Below are positions 17,671 to 27,877 of a DNA stretch of 64,000 nt, piece after piece. Source of the DNA: Chitinophaga pinensis (lineage in GTDB: Bacteria; Bacteroidota; Bacteroidia; Chitinophagales; UBA10324); assembly GCA_945892775.1 (NCBI GenBank), contig CAMDDP010000008.1:1-64000 (forward strand), written 5' to 3'. Position numbers and translations under genes: made by a program. Below the pieces are notes generated by a model that saw nothing but the letters and a program-made list of their open reading frames with translations, was not told where the DNA came from and ran no database searches. Positions within the stretch are counted from its first letter, which is position 1; each line of letters begins with the position of its first letter.

Positions 17671-18801
17671 ATGAGAAAAATAGAAATGGTTGACCTAAAA
17701 TCACAATATCAAAAAATAAAACCCGCAATTGATATAGGCATCCAAGAAGTAATTGATAATGCCTCATTCATTGCCGGTAAGCCTGTCCAAGATTTTGCAA
17801 TTGAATTAGCAGCTTATGCAGGTGTAAAAAACGTTATTCCATGTGCCAATGGAACCGATGCATTACAAATTGCTATGATGGCTTTAGATTTACAACCAGG
17901 CGATGAAGTTATTACTCCATCCTACACCTATTTTGCAACTGTTGAGGTCATTGCTTTATTAAAATGTGTCCCGGTTTTTGTTGATGTAAATCCTGAAACT
18001 TTCACCATTGATGCTGCAGAAATTGAGAAAGCTATTTCCTCAAAAACAAAAGTAATAGTGCCTGTTCATCTTTATGGCCAAGCTGCTGACATGGAACCGA
18101 TTTTAGCTCTTGCTTTAAAACACAACATTGCAGTTGTTGAAGATAATGCCCAAGCAATTGGAGGCGATTATATTTTTAAATCAGGAAAATCTATGAAAAA
18201 TGGTTCGATGGCATTGATTTCAACCACCTCTTTCTTTCCATCGAAAAACTTGGGGTGCTATGGTGATGGTGGTGCTATTTTCACCAATGATGATCAACTT
18301 GCATTAAAATTAAAAATGATTGCCAATCATGGCCAACGGGTAAAATACTATCACGATTTAATAGGCTGCAATAGCCGTCTTGATACGATTCAAGCGTCCA
18401 TTCTAAGAGTAAAATTGCAACACCTCGATGAATATTGTCTTGCAAGAAGAGTCGCAGCTGATTACTATGATAAAGCATTCGCCAATCATCCTAAAATAAA
18501 AACACCCGTTCGCGCTTCGTATGCAAATCATGTTTATCACCAATACACAATTATTCTTTCTGATGATGTTAACCGTCAAGCTTTGATTGATTATCTTCAG
18601 CAAAAAGAAATTCCAACAATGCTTTATTACCCGCTTGCTTGCCACAAGCAAAAAGCTTTTGAAAAAGGGGCGCGAATAGTTGGCAATTTAAAAAATACAG
18701 AATGGTTATCACCAAGAGTATTATCACTTCCGATTCATACAGAAATGGACGAAGAACAATTGAATCACATTACATCCTCAGTTTTAGAATTTGTTAAATA
18801 A
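17671..18801 (+). CDS. DegT/DnrJ/EryC1/StrS family sugar aminotransferase (WbpE-like)
   Basis: A 376-residue PLP enzyme of the sugar-nucleotide aminotransferase family. Visible signatures are CANGTDALQIAMMAL near 57, the VPVHLYGQAADM strand near 131, DNAQAIGG near 152, and the PLP lysine at K192 in SFFPSKNLGCYGDGGA. Overall wording is closest to WbpE-type enzymes that transaminate 3-keto UDP-HexNAcA, but the partner oxidase (WbpB) and N-acetyltransferase (WbpD) are not in the window. Use of the RmlB 4-keto product is an alternative. It is the first gene of the locus and is followed 6 bases later by ugd. Confidence 0.88.
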   Translation: MRKIEMVDLKSQYQKIKPAIDIGIQEVIDNASFIAGKPVQDFAIELAAYAGVKNVIPCANGTDALQIAMMALDLQPGDEVITPSYTYFATVEVIALLKCVPVFVDVNPETFTIDAAEIEKAISSKTKVIVPVHLYGQAADMEPILALALKHNIAVVEDNAQAIGGDYIFKSGKSMKNGSMALISTTSFFPSKNLGCYGDGGAIFTNDDQLALKLKMIANHGQRVKYYHDLIGCNSRLDTIQASILRVKLQHLDEYCLARRVAADYYDKAFANHPKIKTPVRASYANHVYHQYTIILSDDVNRQALIDYLQQKEIPTMLYYPLACHKQKAFEKGARIVGNLKNTEWLSPRVLSLPIHTEMDEEQLNHITSSVLEFVK

Positions 18802-18807
18802 CTAGCT

Positions 18808-20118
18808 ATGAATGTTGCAGTAATAGGAACCGGATATGTAGGCCTAGTAACAGGAACTTGTTTTGCCGAAACAGGCAATAATGTTATATGCGTAGACATC
18901 AACGAAGAAAAAGTAAAAAAGCTGCGAGAGGGAAAACTTCCAATTTTTGAACCTGATCTTGAAGTTTTATTTGTCCGAAATATGGAGCGAGGCCGTTTAA
19001 AATTCACAACTAACTTGGCTGAAGCAGTTAAAGATGCAAAGATATTGTTTCTAGCCCTACCCACTCCTCCTGGTGAAGACGGCAGTGCTGACTTGTCTTA
19101 TATTTTAGGAGTAGCAGAAGAGTTAGGAAAAATAATTGCTGATTACAAAATAATTATTGATAAGAGCACAGTTCCTGTTGGTACTGCTGAAAAAGTTCGA
19201 GCTGCTATTTCTAAAAATGCAAAAGTTGAGTTCGATGTAGTGTCAAACCCTGAATTTTTGCGAGAAGGAATTGCAGTGGAAGATTTTATGAAACCTGATA
19301 GAGTAGTTATTGGAACCAACAGCGAGAAAGCAAAAAAATTAATGGAGCAATTGTATGACCCCTTTGTTCGTCAAGGCAATCCTGTAATTTTTATGGATGA
19401 GCGAAGTGCCGAAATGACTAAGTATGCAGCAAATGCCTACTTGGCCACCCGAATTTCTTTTATGAATGAAATTGCTAATCTATGCGAAAAAGTTGGAGCC
19501 AATGTCGATTGGGTTCGAAAGGGAATTGGTAGCGATAATCGCATTGGAAAAAGATTTTTGTTTCCCGGAATTGGTTATGGTGGAAGTTGTTTCCCTAAAG
19601 ATGTGAAGGCGCTTTATAAAACAGCTGAAGACAATCAATATAATTTTCGCATTCTTGATGCTGTAATGGAAGTGAATGATATTCAAAAACATGTTTTAGT
19701 TGAAAAAATTAGGAATTATTTTGATGGAAATCTTAAAGGAAAAAAAATTGCCTTATGGGGAATTGCCTTTAAACCAAATACCGATGATATTCGTGAAGCA
19801 CCATCATTATACATAATGGAAGATTTATTGAAAGAAGGTTGCAGTGTGATAGCCTACGATTCAGAAGCAACAGAAAATGCAAAAAAGATTTTTGGAACAA
19901 CAGTGGAGTTTGCTGATGATATGTATGAAATGCTTAATGGGGCCGATGCATTGGCCATCCTGACCGAATGGGCTGAATTCCGAACACCTGATTTTGAAAA
20001 GATTGCTTCAAAATTAATGAGCAAAGTAATTTTCGATGGTCGTAATCTTTATGGGTTAGATCAAGCGCGTGAAGCTGGATTTTATTACAACAGCATCGGC
20101 CGCGAAATTGTTAAGTGA
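18808..20118 (+). CDS. ugd: UDP-glucose 6-dehydrogenase
   Basis: A 436-residue NAD-dependent nucleotide-sugar dehydrogenase that oxidises UDP-glucose twice to UDP-glucuronate. The Rossmann motif GTGYVGLVTGTCFAE is at residues 7-21. The catalytic Cys 261 lies in GYGGSCFPKDVKAL, and the C-terminal UDP-binding domain holds WGIAFKPNTDDIREAP. The length and motifs are those of the TuaD/Ugd branch. Its product feeds the UDP-xylose synthase at 21044. It begins 6 bases after the aminotransferase. Confidence 0.95.
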   Translation: MNVAVIGTGYVGLVTGTCFAETGNNVICVDINEEKVKKLREGKLPIFEPDLEVLFVRNMERGRLKFTTNLAEAVKDAKILFLALPTPPGEDGSADLSYILGVAEELGKIIADYKIIIDKSTVPVGTAEKVRAAISKNAKVEFDVVSNPEFLREGIAVEDFMKPDRVVIGTNSEKAKKLMEQLYDPFVRQGNPVIFMDERSAEMTKYAANAYLATRISFMNEIANLCEKVGANVDWVRKGIGSDNRIGKRFLFPGIGYGGSCFPKDVKALYKTAEDNQYNFRILDAVMEVNDIQKHVLVEKIRNYFDGNLKGKKIALWGIAFKPNTDDIREAPSLYIMEDLLKEGCSVIAYDSEATENAKKIFGTTVEFADDMYEMLNGADALAILTEWAEFRTPDFEKIASKLMSKVIFDGRNLYGLDQAREAGFYYNSIGREIVK

Positions 20119-20167
20119 AGGTAAAAACACCTCTTTGAACCTAGAACTAAAAACTTTGAACTGAATT

Positions 20168-20959
20168 TTGGGACTCGATCATCATAGCAAGCCAGAAATT
20201 ATGTTTCAACAACAGTTGGACAATGCACGGCAATATGTTGTTCCGTTTATTCAACAGTTAAAACCCGAGATAAAAAATTTAAAAGTATTGGAAGTTGGTG
20301 CAGGTGAAGGTGGTGTATTATGTGCTTTCGCCGAACAAGGTGCGGATTGTGTTGGATTGGAATTAGCCGATTGGCGTGTAGAGCGTGGAAAAGGATATGC
20401 AAAAGATTTTATCAGTCAATATAAATTGAATTTAAGAGTCGGTAATTTTTATGATGAGCAGATACAAAAAGAATTTATCGGACAATTTGATGCCATCATT
20501 TTAAAAGATGTGATTGAACATTTACCCAATCAAGAAAAAGTAATGAAAATTCTGAAGCAATTCTTAGCCGCCGATGGCATTATTTTTTTTGGATTTCCTC
20601 CATGGTGCATGCCTTTTGGAGGTCATCAACAAATAACAATTGGCAAACTAGGCAAGATGCCTTACTACCATATTCTACCTCGCAGTATTTATAATTTTAT
20701 TTTAACAACTATTTTGCGTCAATCAAAAATTACAGTGAAAGAATTACTAGAAGTACACGAATCAAAAATTTCTATCAATCAGTTTGAGCGTTATATAAAA
20801 AGAGCTGGAATGAAAATTCTGAAACGCGAACTATTTCTCATCAATCCTATTTATAAATATAAATTCGGTTTAAAACCACGCAAACAAATGCCTATTTTAA
20901 AATCCATTCCATACATCAGAGACTTTTTTACAACTTGTTGTTATTATATAGCAGGATAA
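20168..20959 (+). CDS. Class I SAM-dependent methyltransferase
   Basis: A 263-residue protein with a Rossmann-like methyltransferase domain. Motif I is LEVGAGEGG near residues 40-48, an acidic loop (LELADW) lies about 20 residues further, and motif IV reads FDAIILKDVIEHLPN near 108-122, typical of small-molecule and sugar methyltransferases. The C-terminal 90 residues are basic and may bind the acceptor. The annotated start is TTG; an ATG at residue 12 (20201) is the alternative and keeps the whole domain. Its place between ugd and the UDP-xylose synthase suggests O-methylation of a glycan residue, but the acceptor is unknown. Confidence 0.8.
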   Translation: MGLDHHSKPEIMFQQQLDNARQYVVPFIQQLKPEIKNLKVLEVGAGEGGVLCAFAEQGADCVGLELADWRVERGKGYAKDFISQYKLNLRVGNFYDEQIQKEFIGQFDAIILKDVIEHLPNQEKVMKILKQFLAADGIIFFGFPPWCMPFGGHQQITIGKLGKMPYYHILPRSIYNFILTTILRQSKITVKELLEVHESKISINQFERYIKRAGMKILKRELFLINPIYKYKFGLKPRKQMPILKSIPYIRDFFTTCCYYIAG

Positions 20960-21043
20960 ATTTCAACTTCAGTCAATTCTTATTTTCTTTGTGTACCTAA
21001 ATAAAAAATTCATTCCCAGTCTGATAGAAAATTAACATAATAA

Positions 21044-21982
21044 ATGAGCAAACGAATTCTAATTACAGGCGCTGCAGGTTTCATTGGCTCACACTTATGC
21101 GACCGCTTTGTTAATGAAGATTTTGAAGTGATAGGAATGGATAACCTCATTACCGGTGACATGCGTAACATCGAACACTTGTTCCCAAAAAAGAATTTCG
21201 TTTTTTATCATCACGATGTTTCAAAATTTGTGCATGTACCAGATAAGGTAGATTACATTTTGCACTTTGCTTCACCTGCAAGTCCCATTGATTACCTGCG
21301 CTGGCCCATTCAAACCTTAAAAGTTGGTTCACTTGGCACACATAATTTATTGGGGTTGGCAAGAGTGAAGAATGCGCGAATATTAGTTGCTTCTACTTCT
21401 GAAGTTTATGGCGATCCACTTGTGCATCCTCAAACAGAGGAGTACTGGGGAAATGTAAATCCAGTTGGTCCGCGTGGGGTATATGATGAAGCAAAAAGAT
21501 TTCAGGAGAGTATCACAATGGCTTATCATACTTACCATGGATTAGAAACGCGTATCATTCGCATCTTTAACACATATGGCCCACGAATGAGACTGAACGA
21601 TGGGCGTGTGCTTCCAAATTTTTTCTACCAAGCATTATCTGGCAAAGATTTAACAATTTATGGTGATGGAAGTCAAACGCGTTCATTCTGTTATGTTACT
21701 GATTTGGTAGAAGGTATTTATCGCCTCCTCTTTAGTGATTATGCCCACCCTGTCAATATAGGAAACCCAGATGAGATAACTATAACTCAATTTGCTGATG
21801 AAATAATAAAACTTACCGGCACTTCACAAAAAGTTATTTATGAACCATTGCCAAAAGATGACCCTAAACAACGACAGCCAAATATATCCAAGGCAAGAAC
21901 ATTGTTAGGATGGGAACCAAAAGTGCAGCGTGCCGAAGGATTAAAAATAACTTATGATTACTTTAAAAAAATAATAAAATGA
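21044..21982 (+). CDS. uxs: UDP-glucuronate decarboxylase (UDP-xylose synthase)
   Basis: A 312-residue extended SDR enzyme converting UDP-glucuronate to UDP-xylose. [10 protein letters not shown] at 9-18 binds NAD, and Y147/K151 form the YxxxK pair in [10 protein letters not shown]. The UXS-specific stretches [20 protein letters not shown] and [14 protein letters not shown] are all present. It directly uses the product of ugd three genes upstream. Its last four bases overlap the start of the next dehydrogenase gene, so translation is probably coupled. The identification of the UXS branch over other SDR families is confident. Confidence 0.93.
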   Translation: MSKRILITGAAGFIGSHLCDRFVNEDFEVIGMDNLITGDMRNIEHLFPKKNFVFYHHDVSKFVHVPDKVDYILHFASPASPIDYLRWPIQTLKVGSLGTHNLLGLARVKNARILVASTSEVYGDPLVHPQTEEYWGNVNPVGPRGVYDEAKRFQESITMAYHTYHGLETRIIRIFNTYGPRMRLNDGRVLPNFFYQALSGKDLTIYGDGSQTRSFCYVTDLVEGIYRLLFSDYAHPVNIGNPDEITITQFADEIIKLTGTSQKVIYEPLPKDDPKQRQPNISKARTLLGWEPKVQRAEGLKITYDYFKKIIK

Positions 21983-23274
21983 GCTTGTACGATCAACTAA
22001 TTAAGAAGGAAGCGAAACTTGCTGTTATTGGTTTAGGATATGTTGGATTGCCAATTGCTTTGGAATTTGCGCGAAAAATTTCTGTAATTGGCTTTGATAT
22101 CAATGCCAAACGCGTTGATATGATGACGAACGGAATTGATCCAAGCAACGAATTAGAAGAATCAGACTTTGAAGGTTGCGACATTCAATTCACGCACAAT
22201 ATTGATGATTTAAAACAAGCTAATTTTTTCATCGTGGCTGTTCCAACTCCAGTTGACAGTCACAATGTTCCCGATTTAAAGCCAGTGCTTTCCGCATCTC
22301 AAACAATAGGAAAAGTTTTAAAAAAAGGAGATTATGTAGTATTTGAATCAACTGTTTATCCTGGCTGCACTGAAGATGATTGCGTTCCTGTGATTGAAAA
22401 TATTTCAGGATTAAAAAGCATTATTGATTTTAAAATTGGCTATTCTCCTGAAAGAATAAATCCAGGCGACAAAGAACATACACTTTCAAAAATCATTAAA
22501 GTAGTATCTGGATGCGATTCTGAATCACTAGATGTTATTGCAAAGACTTATGAAATTGTAGTAAAAGTTGGTGTGCATCGCGCAGCTTCTATCAAGGTTG
22601 CAGAGGCAGCAAAAATTATTGAGAACACACAACGCGATGTAAACATTGCATTGATGAATGAGCTATCTCGAATTTTTGACAAAATCGGAATCAACACTTA
22701 TGATGTTATAGAAGCGGCAAGTACAAAGTGGAATTTTCTAAAATTTTACCCTGGATTAGTTGGCGGTCATTGCATTGGTGTTGACCCATATTATTTAACT
22801 TATAAAGCCAACGCTTTAGGATACGATCCAGAAGTAATTTTATCTGGAAGAAGAATTAATGATGATATGGGCCCCTATGTAGCGCGCCGTACGGTTCAAT
22901 TATTAGCCAAAGCACAAAAAGGAATGAGCCGCTCAAGAGTGCTAATACTTGGCGCCACCTTCAAAGAAAATGTAACGGATATTCGCAATTCAAAGGTTGC
23001 TGATATTGTGACCGAATTAAAAAACTATTCGCTTAATGTAGAAGTAATAGATCCGAATGCTGACAACGAAGAATTACATCATGAATATGGATTTGGTTTA
23101 GTAAAAGAACCCTTTGGAAAATACGATGCAGTCATTGTAGCTGTTAATCACAAAGAATATTTATTGTTAGATGAAAAATATTTCGAATCAATAATGAATC
23201 CAGATGGAGTATTAATAGATGTGAAAGGAATTCTAAGAAATAAAATAAAATCGCTCACTTACTGGGGTTTGTAA
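21979..23274 (+). CDS. UDP-N-acetylhexosamine 6-dehydrogenase (TviB/WbpA/WbpO type)
   Basis: A 431-residue nucleotide-sugar dehydrogenase of the Vi-antigen VipA/TviB branch. The Rossmann motif is [15 protein letters not shown] near 17-31. The catalytic Cys 265 is in [16 protein letters not shown], and the UDP-binding end holds [15 protein letters not shown]. This branch oxidises UDP-GlcNAc or UDP-GalNAc to the uronic acid. With the 4-epimerase at 24333 it would give UDP-GalNAcA, as in Vi polysaccharide synthesis. It overlaps uxs by 4 bases and rfbB by 1 base. Which of the two hexosamines it prefers cannot be told from the sequence. Confidence 0.9.
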   Translation: MSLYDQLIKKEAKLAVIGLGYVGLPIALEFARKISVIGFDINAKRVDMMTNGIDPSNELEESDFEGCDIQFTHNIDDLKQANFFIVAVPTPVDSHNVPDLKPVLSASQTIGKVLKKGDYVVFESTVYPGCTEDDCVPVIENISGLKSIIDFKIGYSPERINPGDKEHTLSKIIKVVSGCDSESLDVIAKTYEIVVKVGVHRAASIKVAEAAKIIENTQRDVNIALMNELSRIFDKIGINTYDVIEAASTKWNFLKFYPGLVGGHCIGVDPYYLTYKANALGYDPEVILSGRRINDDMGPYVARRTVQLLAKAQKGMSRSRVLILGATFKENVTDIRNSKVADIVTELKNYSLNVEVIDPNADNEELHHEYGFGLVKEPFGKYDAVIVAVNHKEYLLLDEKYFESIMNPDGVLIDVKGILRNKIKSLTYWGL

Positions 23275-24329
23275 TGACTACAAAAAAAATATTAATCACA
23301 GGCGGCGCAGGATTTATAGGTTCTCATGTAGTACGAAGAATGGTGAATTACTATCCTGACTATCACATTTACAACTTGGATAAACTCACATACGCTGGTA
23401 ATCTTGAAAATCTTCGTGACATAGAAAATTCGCCCAACTACACTTTTATTAAGGCTGACATAGTTGATGGAGAAAAAATGCATTCACTCTTTAGTGAATA
23501 TCAATTCGATGCAGTCATTCATTTAGCTGCCGAAAGCCATGTAGACAGAAGCATTTCAAATCCAATGGAATTTATTACGACCAATATTGTCGGAACAGTT
23601 TCATTATTAAATGCTGCAAAAGCAAATTGGAAAACTTTTGATGAAAAACTTTTTTATCACGTATCAACTGATGAAGTCTATGGTTCATTGGGAGAAGAAG
23701 GATTTTTTACAGAAGAAACAAAGTACAATCCACATTCGCCCTACTCTGCGTCCAAAGCAAGTTCTGACCACTTGGTCCGGGCCTATCATGATACCTATGG
23801 CTTACCAATAAAAATTTCTAATTGCTCAAATAATTATGGAGCCAATCATTTTCCCGAAAAACTAATTCCACTCGCCATTCACAATATCAAAAACAACCAG
23901 CCCATTCCAGTTTATGGAAAGGGAGAGAATGTGCGCGATTGGTTGTATGTTGAAGATCATGCAACAGCTATTGATCTAATTTTTCATAAAGGAAAAGTTG
24001 GTGCCACTTACAATATTGGGGGATTCAATGAATGGAAAAATATTGATCTTATTCATTTACTATGTAGAATAATGGATAAGAAATTAAAAAGAGCCGATGG
24101 CACTTCAGCCAAACTAATCACTTATGTAAAAGACAGAGCAGGTCACGATTTACGCTACGCCATTGATGCAACAAAACTGAATAAAGAATTAGGATGGAAT
24201 CCTTCGTTACAATTTGAAGAAGGATTAGAAAAAACAGTTGACTGGTATTTAACAAATGAAGATTGGCTCAACCATGTAACCAGTGGAGATTATCAGAAAT
24301 ATTATGAAGTTCAATACACGAAAAGATAA
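23274..24329 (+). CDS. rfbB: dTDP-glucose 4,6-dehydratase
   Basis: A 351-residue extended SDR enzyme making dTDP-4-keto-6-deoxyglucose. GGAGFIGSHV near 10-19 binds NAD. HLAAESHVDRSI near 83-94 and the catalytic Y157/K161 in SPYSASKAS are present, along with STDEVYG and the RmlB-typical NNYG and RDWLYVEDH. RmlC and RmlD follow at 29755 and 30368, completing three of four dTDP-rhamnose steps. The thymidylyltransferase RmlA is not in this window. It overlaps the preceding dehydrogenase by one base. Confidence 0.95.
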   Translation: MTTKKILITGGAGFIGSHVVRRMVNYYPDYHIYNLDKLTYAGNLENLRDIENSPNYTFIKADIVDGEKMHSLFSEYQFDAVIHLAAESHVDRSISNPMEFITTNIVGTVSLLNAAKANWKTFDEKLFYHVSTDEVYGSLGEEGFFTEETKYNPHSPYSASKASSDHLVRAYHDTYGLPIKISNCSNNYGANHFPEKLIPLAIHNIKNNQPIPVYGKGENVRDWLYVEDHATAIDLIFHKGKVGATYNIGGFNEWKNIDLIHLLCRIMDKKLKRADGTSAKLITYVKDRAGHDLRYAIDATKLNKELGWNPSLQFEEGLEKTVDWYLTNEDWLNHVTSGDYQKYYEVQYTKR

Positions 24330-24332
24330 TTG

Positions 24333-25304
24333 ATGTACGAAATAAAATATCATCACACTGATTTATCAAATCAAAGAATATTAATTACTGGTGGCGCTGG
24401 TTTTATTGGCTCTCATCTTGTTGAATATTTATTGAAACACAACGCAGCTAAGGTTCGTGTTTTAGATAATTTTATTACAGGAAGAAAAGAAAATATTGAA
24501 CTCTTTATAAATCATCCGAATTTTGAATTTATTGAAGGTGACATATGCAATCCACAAGATTGTAAAAGTGCTTGCGAAGGAATGGACATGCTTCTTCATC
24601 AGGCAGCGCTTGGCTCAGTGCCTCGTTCAATTAAAGACCCCATTGCTACCAACAGAATTAATGTGGATGGATTTTTAAATATGATGATTGCGGCCCGTGA
24701 TGCAGGAATAAATAGAGTAGTCTATGCATCTTCATCTTCTGTTTATGGTAATCATCCAGGATTACCGAAAGTAGAAGATAAAATAGGTCAACAACTTTCC
24801 CCCTACGCGGTTTCAAAATACACTAATGAATTATATGCCCATGTAATTGGATTAAATTATGGAATGAAAATTATTGGACTTCGATATTTCAATATTTTTG
24901 GACCTAGGCAAGACCCCAATGGACAATATGCCGCCGTGATTCCGAAATGGATTGATATGATAAGAAAAGGTGAGCGACCAATTATCAATGGTGATGGAAG
25001 TAACACCCGCGATTTCACATTTGTAGAAAATGCAGTTCAGGCAAATATTAAAGCCATGACCACTGAAAATAAAAACGCTTACGGACAGGTTTACAATATT
25101 GCTTGTGGTTTTCAATATTCATTATTAGAATTATTTAATTCTTTAAAAGAAATTATAGGAGCAAGCGTCAACCCAATTCACGGACCATCTCGAGATGGTG
25201 ACATTCCCCAATCTTTAGCCGATATAAGCAAAGCAAAAAAACATTTCGGTTACATGCCAGAATTCTCTTTTAAAAAAGGATTAGAAATTACAGTGAGAGA
25301 TTAA
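24333..25304 (+). CDS. UDP-N-acetylglucosamine 4-epimerase (WbpP/TviC type)
   Basis: A 323-residue extended SDR enzyme. [10 protein letters not shown] near 20-29 binds NAD, and Y158/K162 in SPYAVSKYTNE form the catalytic pair. HQAALGSVPRSI and FNIFGPRQDPNGQYAAVIPKW are typical of the WbpP/TviC/Gne group that interconverts UDP-GlcNAc and UDP-GalNAc. I use the ATG at 24333, just after the rfbB stop, rather than the TTG immediately before it. It works logically with the dehydrogenase at 21979 toward UDP-GalNAcA. The C-terminus (ITVRD) is slightly shorter than in many relatives. Confidence 0.88.
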   Translation: MYEIKYHHTDLSNQRILITGGAGFIGSHLVEYLLKHNAAKVRVLDNFITGRKENIELFINHPNFEFIEGDICNPQDCKSACEGMDMLLHQAALGSVPRSIKDPIATNRINVDGFLNMMIAARDAGINRVVYASSSSVYGNHPGLPKVEDKIGQQLSPYAVSKYTNELYAHVIGLNYGMKIIGLRYFNIFGPRQDPNGQYAAVIPKWIDMIRKGERPIINGDGSNTRDFTFVENAVQANIKAMTTENKNAYGQVYNIACGFQYSLLELFNSLKEIIGASVNPIHGPSRDGDIPQSLADISKAKKHFGYMPEFSFKKGLEITVRD

Positions 25305-25409
25305 GTCTTATTTTTAAAAGAAATGCATTATATGACCTATTAATTGGGTTTATTGAAATTCAACACACCGCATCCAATCAAGATTATTAGCGAATGAACA
25401 TAAGAAGAT

Positions 25410-25417
25410 TATTTTTG
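25410..25417 (+). promoter_or_regulatory. -7 box TATTTTTG before wza
   Basis: An exact TAnnTTTG match ends 23 bases before the ATG of the export gene at 25441, in the 136-base gap that separates the sugar-nucleotide genes from the export genes. It suggests an internal promoter. Confidence 0.4.
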
Positions 25418-25440
25418 CGCCTACCTTTTTAACCACCAAT

Positions 25441-27867
25441 ATGAAAATTCTAACCTGCCTTTGTTTATTTCTGGCATTAATTTCAGGGAACATTAGTGCA
25501 AGTGCACAAGATAATTCGAAACAATCATCAGGTATAGCCAATTCATCTTCATTAAATAATTCAAATATTCAAAGTCTAATACAAGCAAACGCAAGCAAAT
25601 TGCAAATGCTGGGCATTAGCGCAACAGATGCACAGAATATTGCAAATCAGGTATTACCACAAATACAAGCCGGCAGCATGAGTGTTAATTCCTCTACACC
25701 AATAGAACCAACCGCTGTACAAAATGAAGCCCCTGCTACCGATACACAAAATAATAAAGGGAACGACCCACCAAATTTTCCCAATAATAATCAGCAAGAG
25801 AATAAAAATGATCCCGAATTACCAAAAGCAATAATTTTTGGCCAATCTTTTTTTCGCGATAAAAACATTTCAACTTTTAATCGATCAACAGACATGCAAG
25901 CCCCTGATAATTATGTGCTTGGTGTTGGCGATCAATTAACAATTAATATTTGGGGCTATAGCAGCTATAGCGGTAGCTTTACGGTTGACCAATCAGGTTC
26001 TATTCTGCCAACACAAACTGGAAGAATTTATGTAAAAGGACTTGCATTTGCCGATGCAAAAAAACTTATAAAAGGTCGCTTTTCTACAACCCTTGACATG
26101 AGCAATTCTAGTCTTGATGTGTCATTAATTTACAGCCGAGTAATTGGCGTTAACATAGTTGGAGAAGTTTTTGAACCAGGAAGTTACACCATGTCTGCAA
26201 CCAATACAGCTTTCAATGCATTAATGGCTGCACAAGGTCCCACTAATATCGGATCGCTTAGAAATATATATGTTAAGCGTGATGGACAAACAATAAAAAC
26301 ATTGGATGTATACGCTTTTCTGTTAGATCCAAATTCAAAACAAGATTTTTATTTGCAGAATAACGATTACATTTTTATTCCTCCCAGCAGCAAAGTGGTT
26401 TCCATCTCAGGCGAGGTTTTAAGGCCAAATGGTTTTGAGTTATTAGAAAATGAAAACATCGTTGCGTTGTTAAAATTTGCTGGTGGAATTACACCAAAAG
26501 CATTTATCAATAATATTATTATTCAACGATATGAAGGCATTGAGAATAAATTAATCAGTCTAAATCTAGATAGTTTATTAAAAGATAAAGGTGATTTTAT
26601 TTTAAGAAATGGAGATCAAATAACCATCAACGCTATTCCCGATTTAATCATTAATCAAATAAAAGTTAATGGGCCAGTAACCTCTCCAGGAATTTATAGT
26701 TTCAAAAACGGACAACGAATTTCAGATGTATTGGATAAAAACCCATTACGCAACGATGCCTTATTTAACAAAGGATATATTATTAGAACCAACGACGATT
26801 TAACAAAGCAATACATTCCCTTTTCACCCGTAGCTATTATTCAGAATAAAAAATCGTCTGATAATATCTTGTTAAAGAATGAAGATGTCATAAACTTTTT
26901 TAATAAAGCATCATTCATAGATGATTTTTTAATTGTCGTAAGTGGTGCCGTTAGAACTCCCGGCGATTATTTATACGGGAACGGAATGAGCTTGGAAGAT
27001 GCCCTGTATTTTTCTGGTGGATTAAAGCCAGAAGCTGCAAATAATCGAATCGAAATAGCAAGAATAATGGAAGTACAACAAGGAAATGGAGTTGTAGCAG
27101 TACCTGTAATAATCAAATCTATTTCAATTAATAAAGATTTAACATTAGATGAAACTGCAGCCGGATTTCAACTGCAACCTTCAGACCAAGTAACTGTTCG
27201 AGTTGCATCAGATTTTGATAAACAAACAATGGTTACAGTTTCGGGTGAAGTTCAATATCCTGGAAACTATGTGATGATTAACAGATTAGAAACATGGACT
27301 TCAGTTTTAAACAGAGCAGGTGGATTAAGCGCTGCAGCTTATTGTGAAGATGCTTACATCTTTAGAAAAGAAAATGGAAAGGGGATTATGCTTTCAAATT
27401 TAAATAAAGCATTAAAGAAACCAAATTCTAAATATGATTACATTTTAAAACAAGGAGATGAAATTATTATTCCTAAAAAATCAAATTTAGTTACAATTAC
27501 AGGGCTTATTAAATTTCCATTTATGGATTCATTAAAACAAATTAATGTTCCATTCTCTAAGGGAAAGCGTGCTAAATTTTATATAAAACATTACGGGCTT
27601 GGGTTTACAAGAAGTGCCACACCAGGTAGAACCTATGTTGTTAATCCAGGGCAAAATGTGAATGATTGCAAAAATTTTATTTTTTTTAATTTGTATCCTA
27701 AAGTTAAAAATGCTTCCACCATTGTCGCAACAACTACTCCACCTAGAGAATTAAAAATAAAATCAGTAACCAAAAATCCTATAAATTGGAATCAGGCAAT
27801 CTCTACTTTTACTGTTAGTCTTACAGGACTTGCAACCATTTTTATTTTACTAACTCGAGTTCCATAA
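25441..27867 (+). CDS. Polysaccharide export outer-membrane protein, SLBB repeats (Wza-like)
   Basis: An 808-residue protein. The signal peptide ends near residue 22 (SASAQ). A low-complexity Asn/Gln/Pro linker follows to about 150, then the poly-export (PES) domain from about 155 (NYVLGVGDQLTINIWG, SGSILPTQTGRIYVKGL). Several SLBB beta-grasp repeats follow, each starting with a V.GEV..PG-type turn (near 233, 320, 405, 500, 600 and 680). A final hydrophobic helix near 783-805 may form the outer-membrane ring. Wza-like proteins form the channel through which the polymer leaves the cell. At twice the size of E. coli Wza, it matches the long Bacteroidota form. The co-polymerase gene begins 10 bases later. 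Confidence 0.88.
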   Translation: MKILTCLCLFLALISGNISASAQDNSKQSSGIANSSSLNNSNIQSLIQANASKLQMLGISATDAQNIANQVLPQIQAGSMSVNSSTPIEPTAVQNEAPATDTQNNKGNDPPNFPNNNQQENKNDPELPKAIIFGQSFFRDKNISTFNRSTDMQAPDNYVLGVGDQLTINIWGYSSYSGSFTVDQSGSILPTQTGRIYVKGLAFADAKKLIKGRFSTTLDMSNSSLDVSLIYSRVIGVNIVGEVFEPGSYTMSATNTAFNALMAAQGPTNIGSLRNIYVKRDGQTIKTLDVYAFLLDPNSKQDFYLQNNDYIFIPPSSKVVSISGEVLRPNGFELLENENIVALLKFAGGITPKAFINNIIIQRYEGIENKLISLNLDSLLKDKGDFILRNGDQITINAIPDLIINQIKVNGPVTSPGIYSFKNGQRISDVLDKNPLRNDALFNKGYIIRTNDDLTKQYIPFSPVAIIQNKKSSDNILLKNEDVINFFNKASFIDDFLIVVSGAVRTPGDYLYGNGMSLEDALYFSGGLKPEAANNRIEIARIMEVQQGNGVVAVPVIIKSISINKDLTLDETAAGFQLQPSDQVTVRVASDFDKQTMVTVSGEVQYPGNYVMINRLETWTSVLNRAGGLSAAAYCEDAYIFRKENGKGIMLSNLNKALKKPNSKYDYILKQGDEIIIPKKSNLVTITGLIKFPFMDSLKQINVPFSKGKRAKFYIKHYGLGFTRSATPGRTYVVNPGQNVNDCKNFIFFNLYPKVKNASTIVATTTPPRELKIKSVTKNPINWNQAISTFTVSLTGLATIFILLTRVP

Positions 27868-27877
27868 CTATCACTTA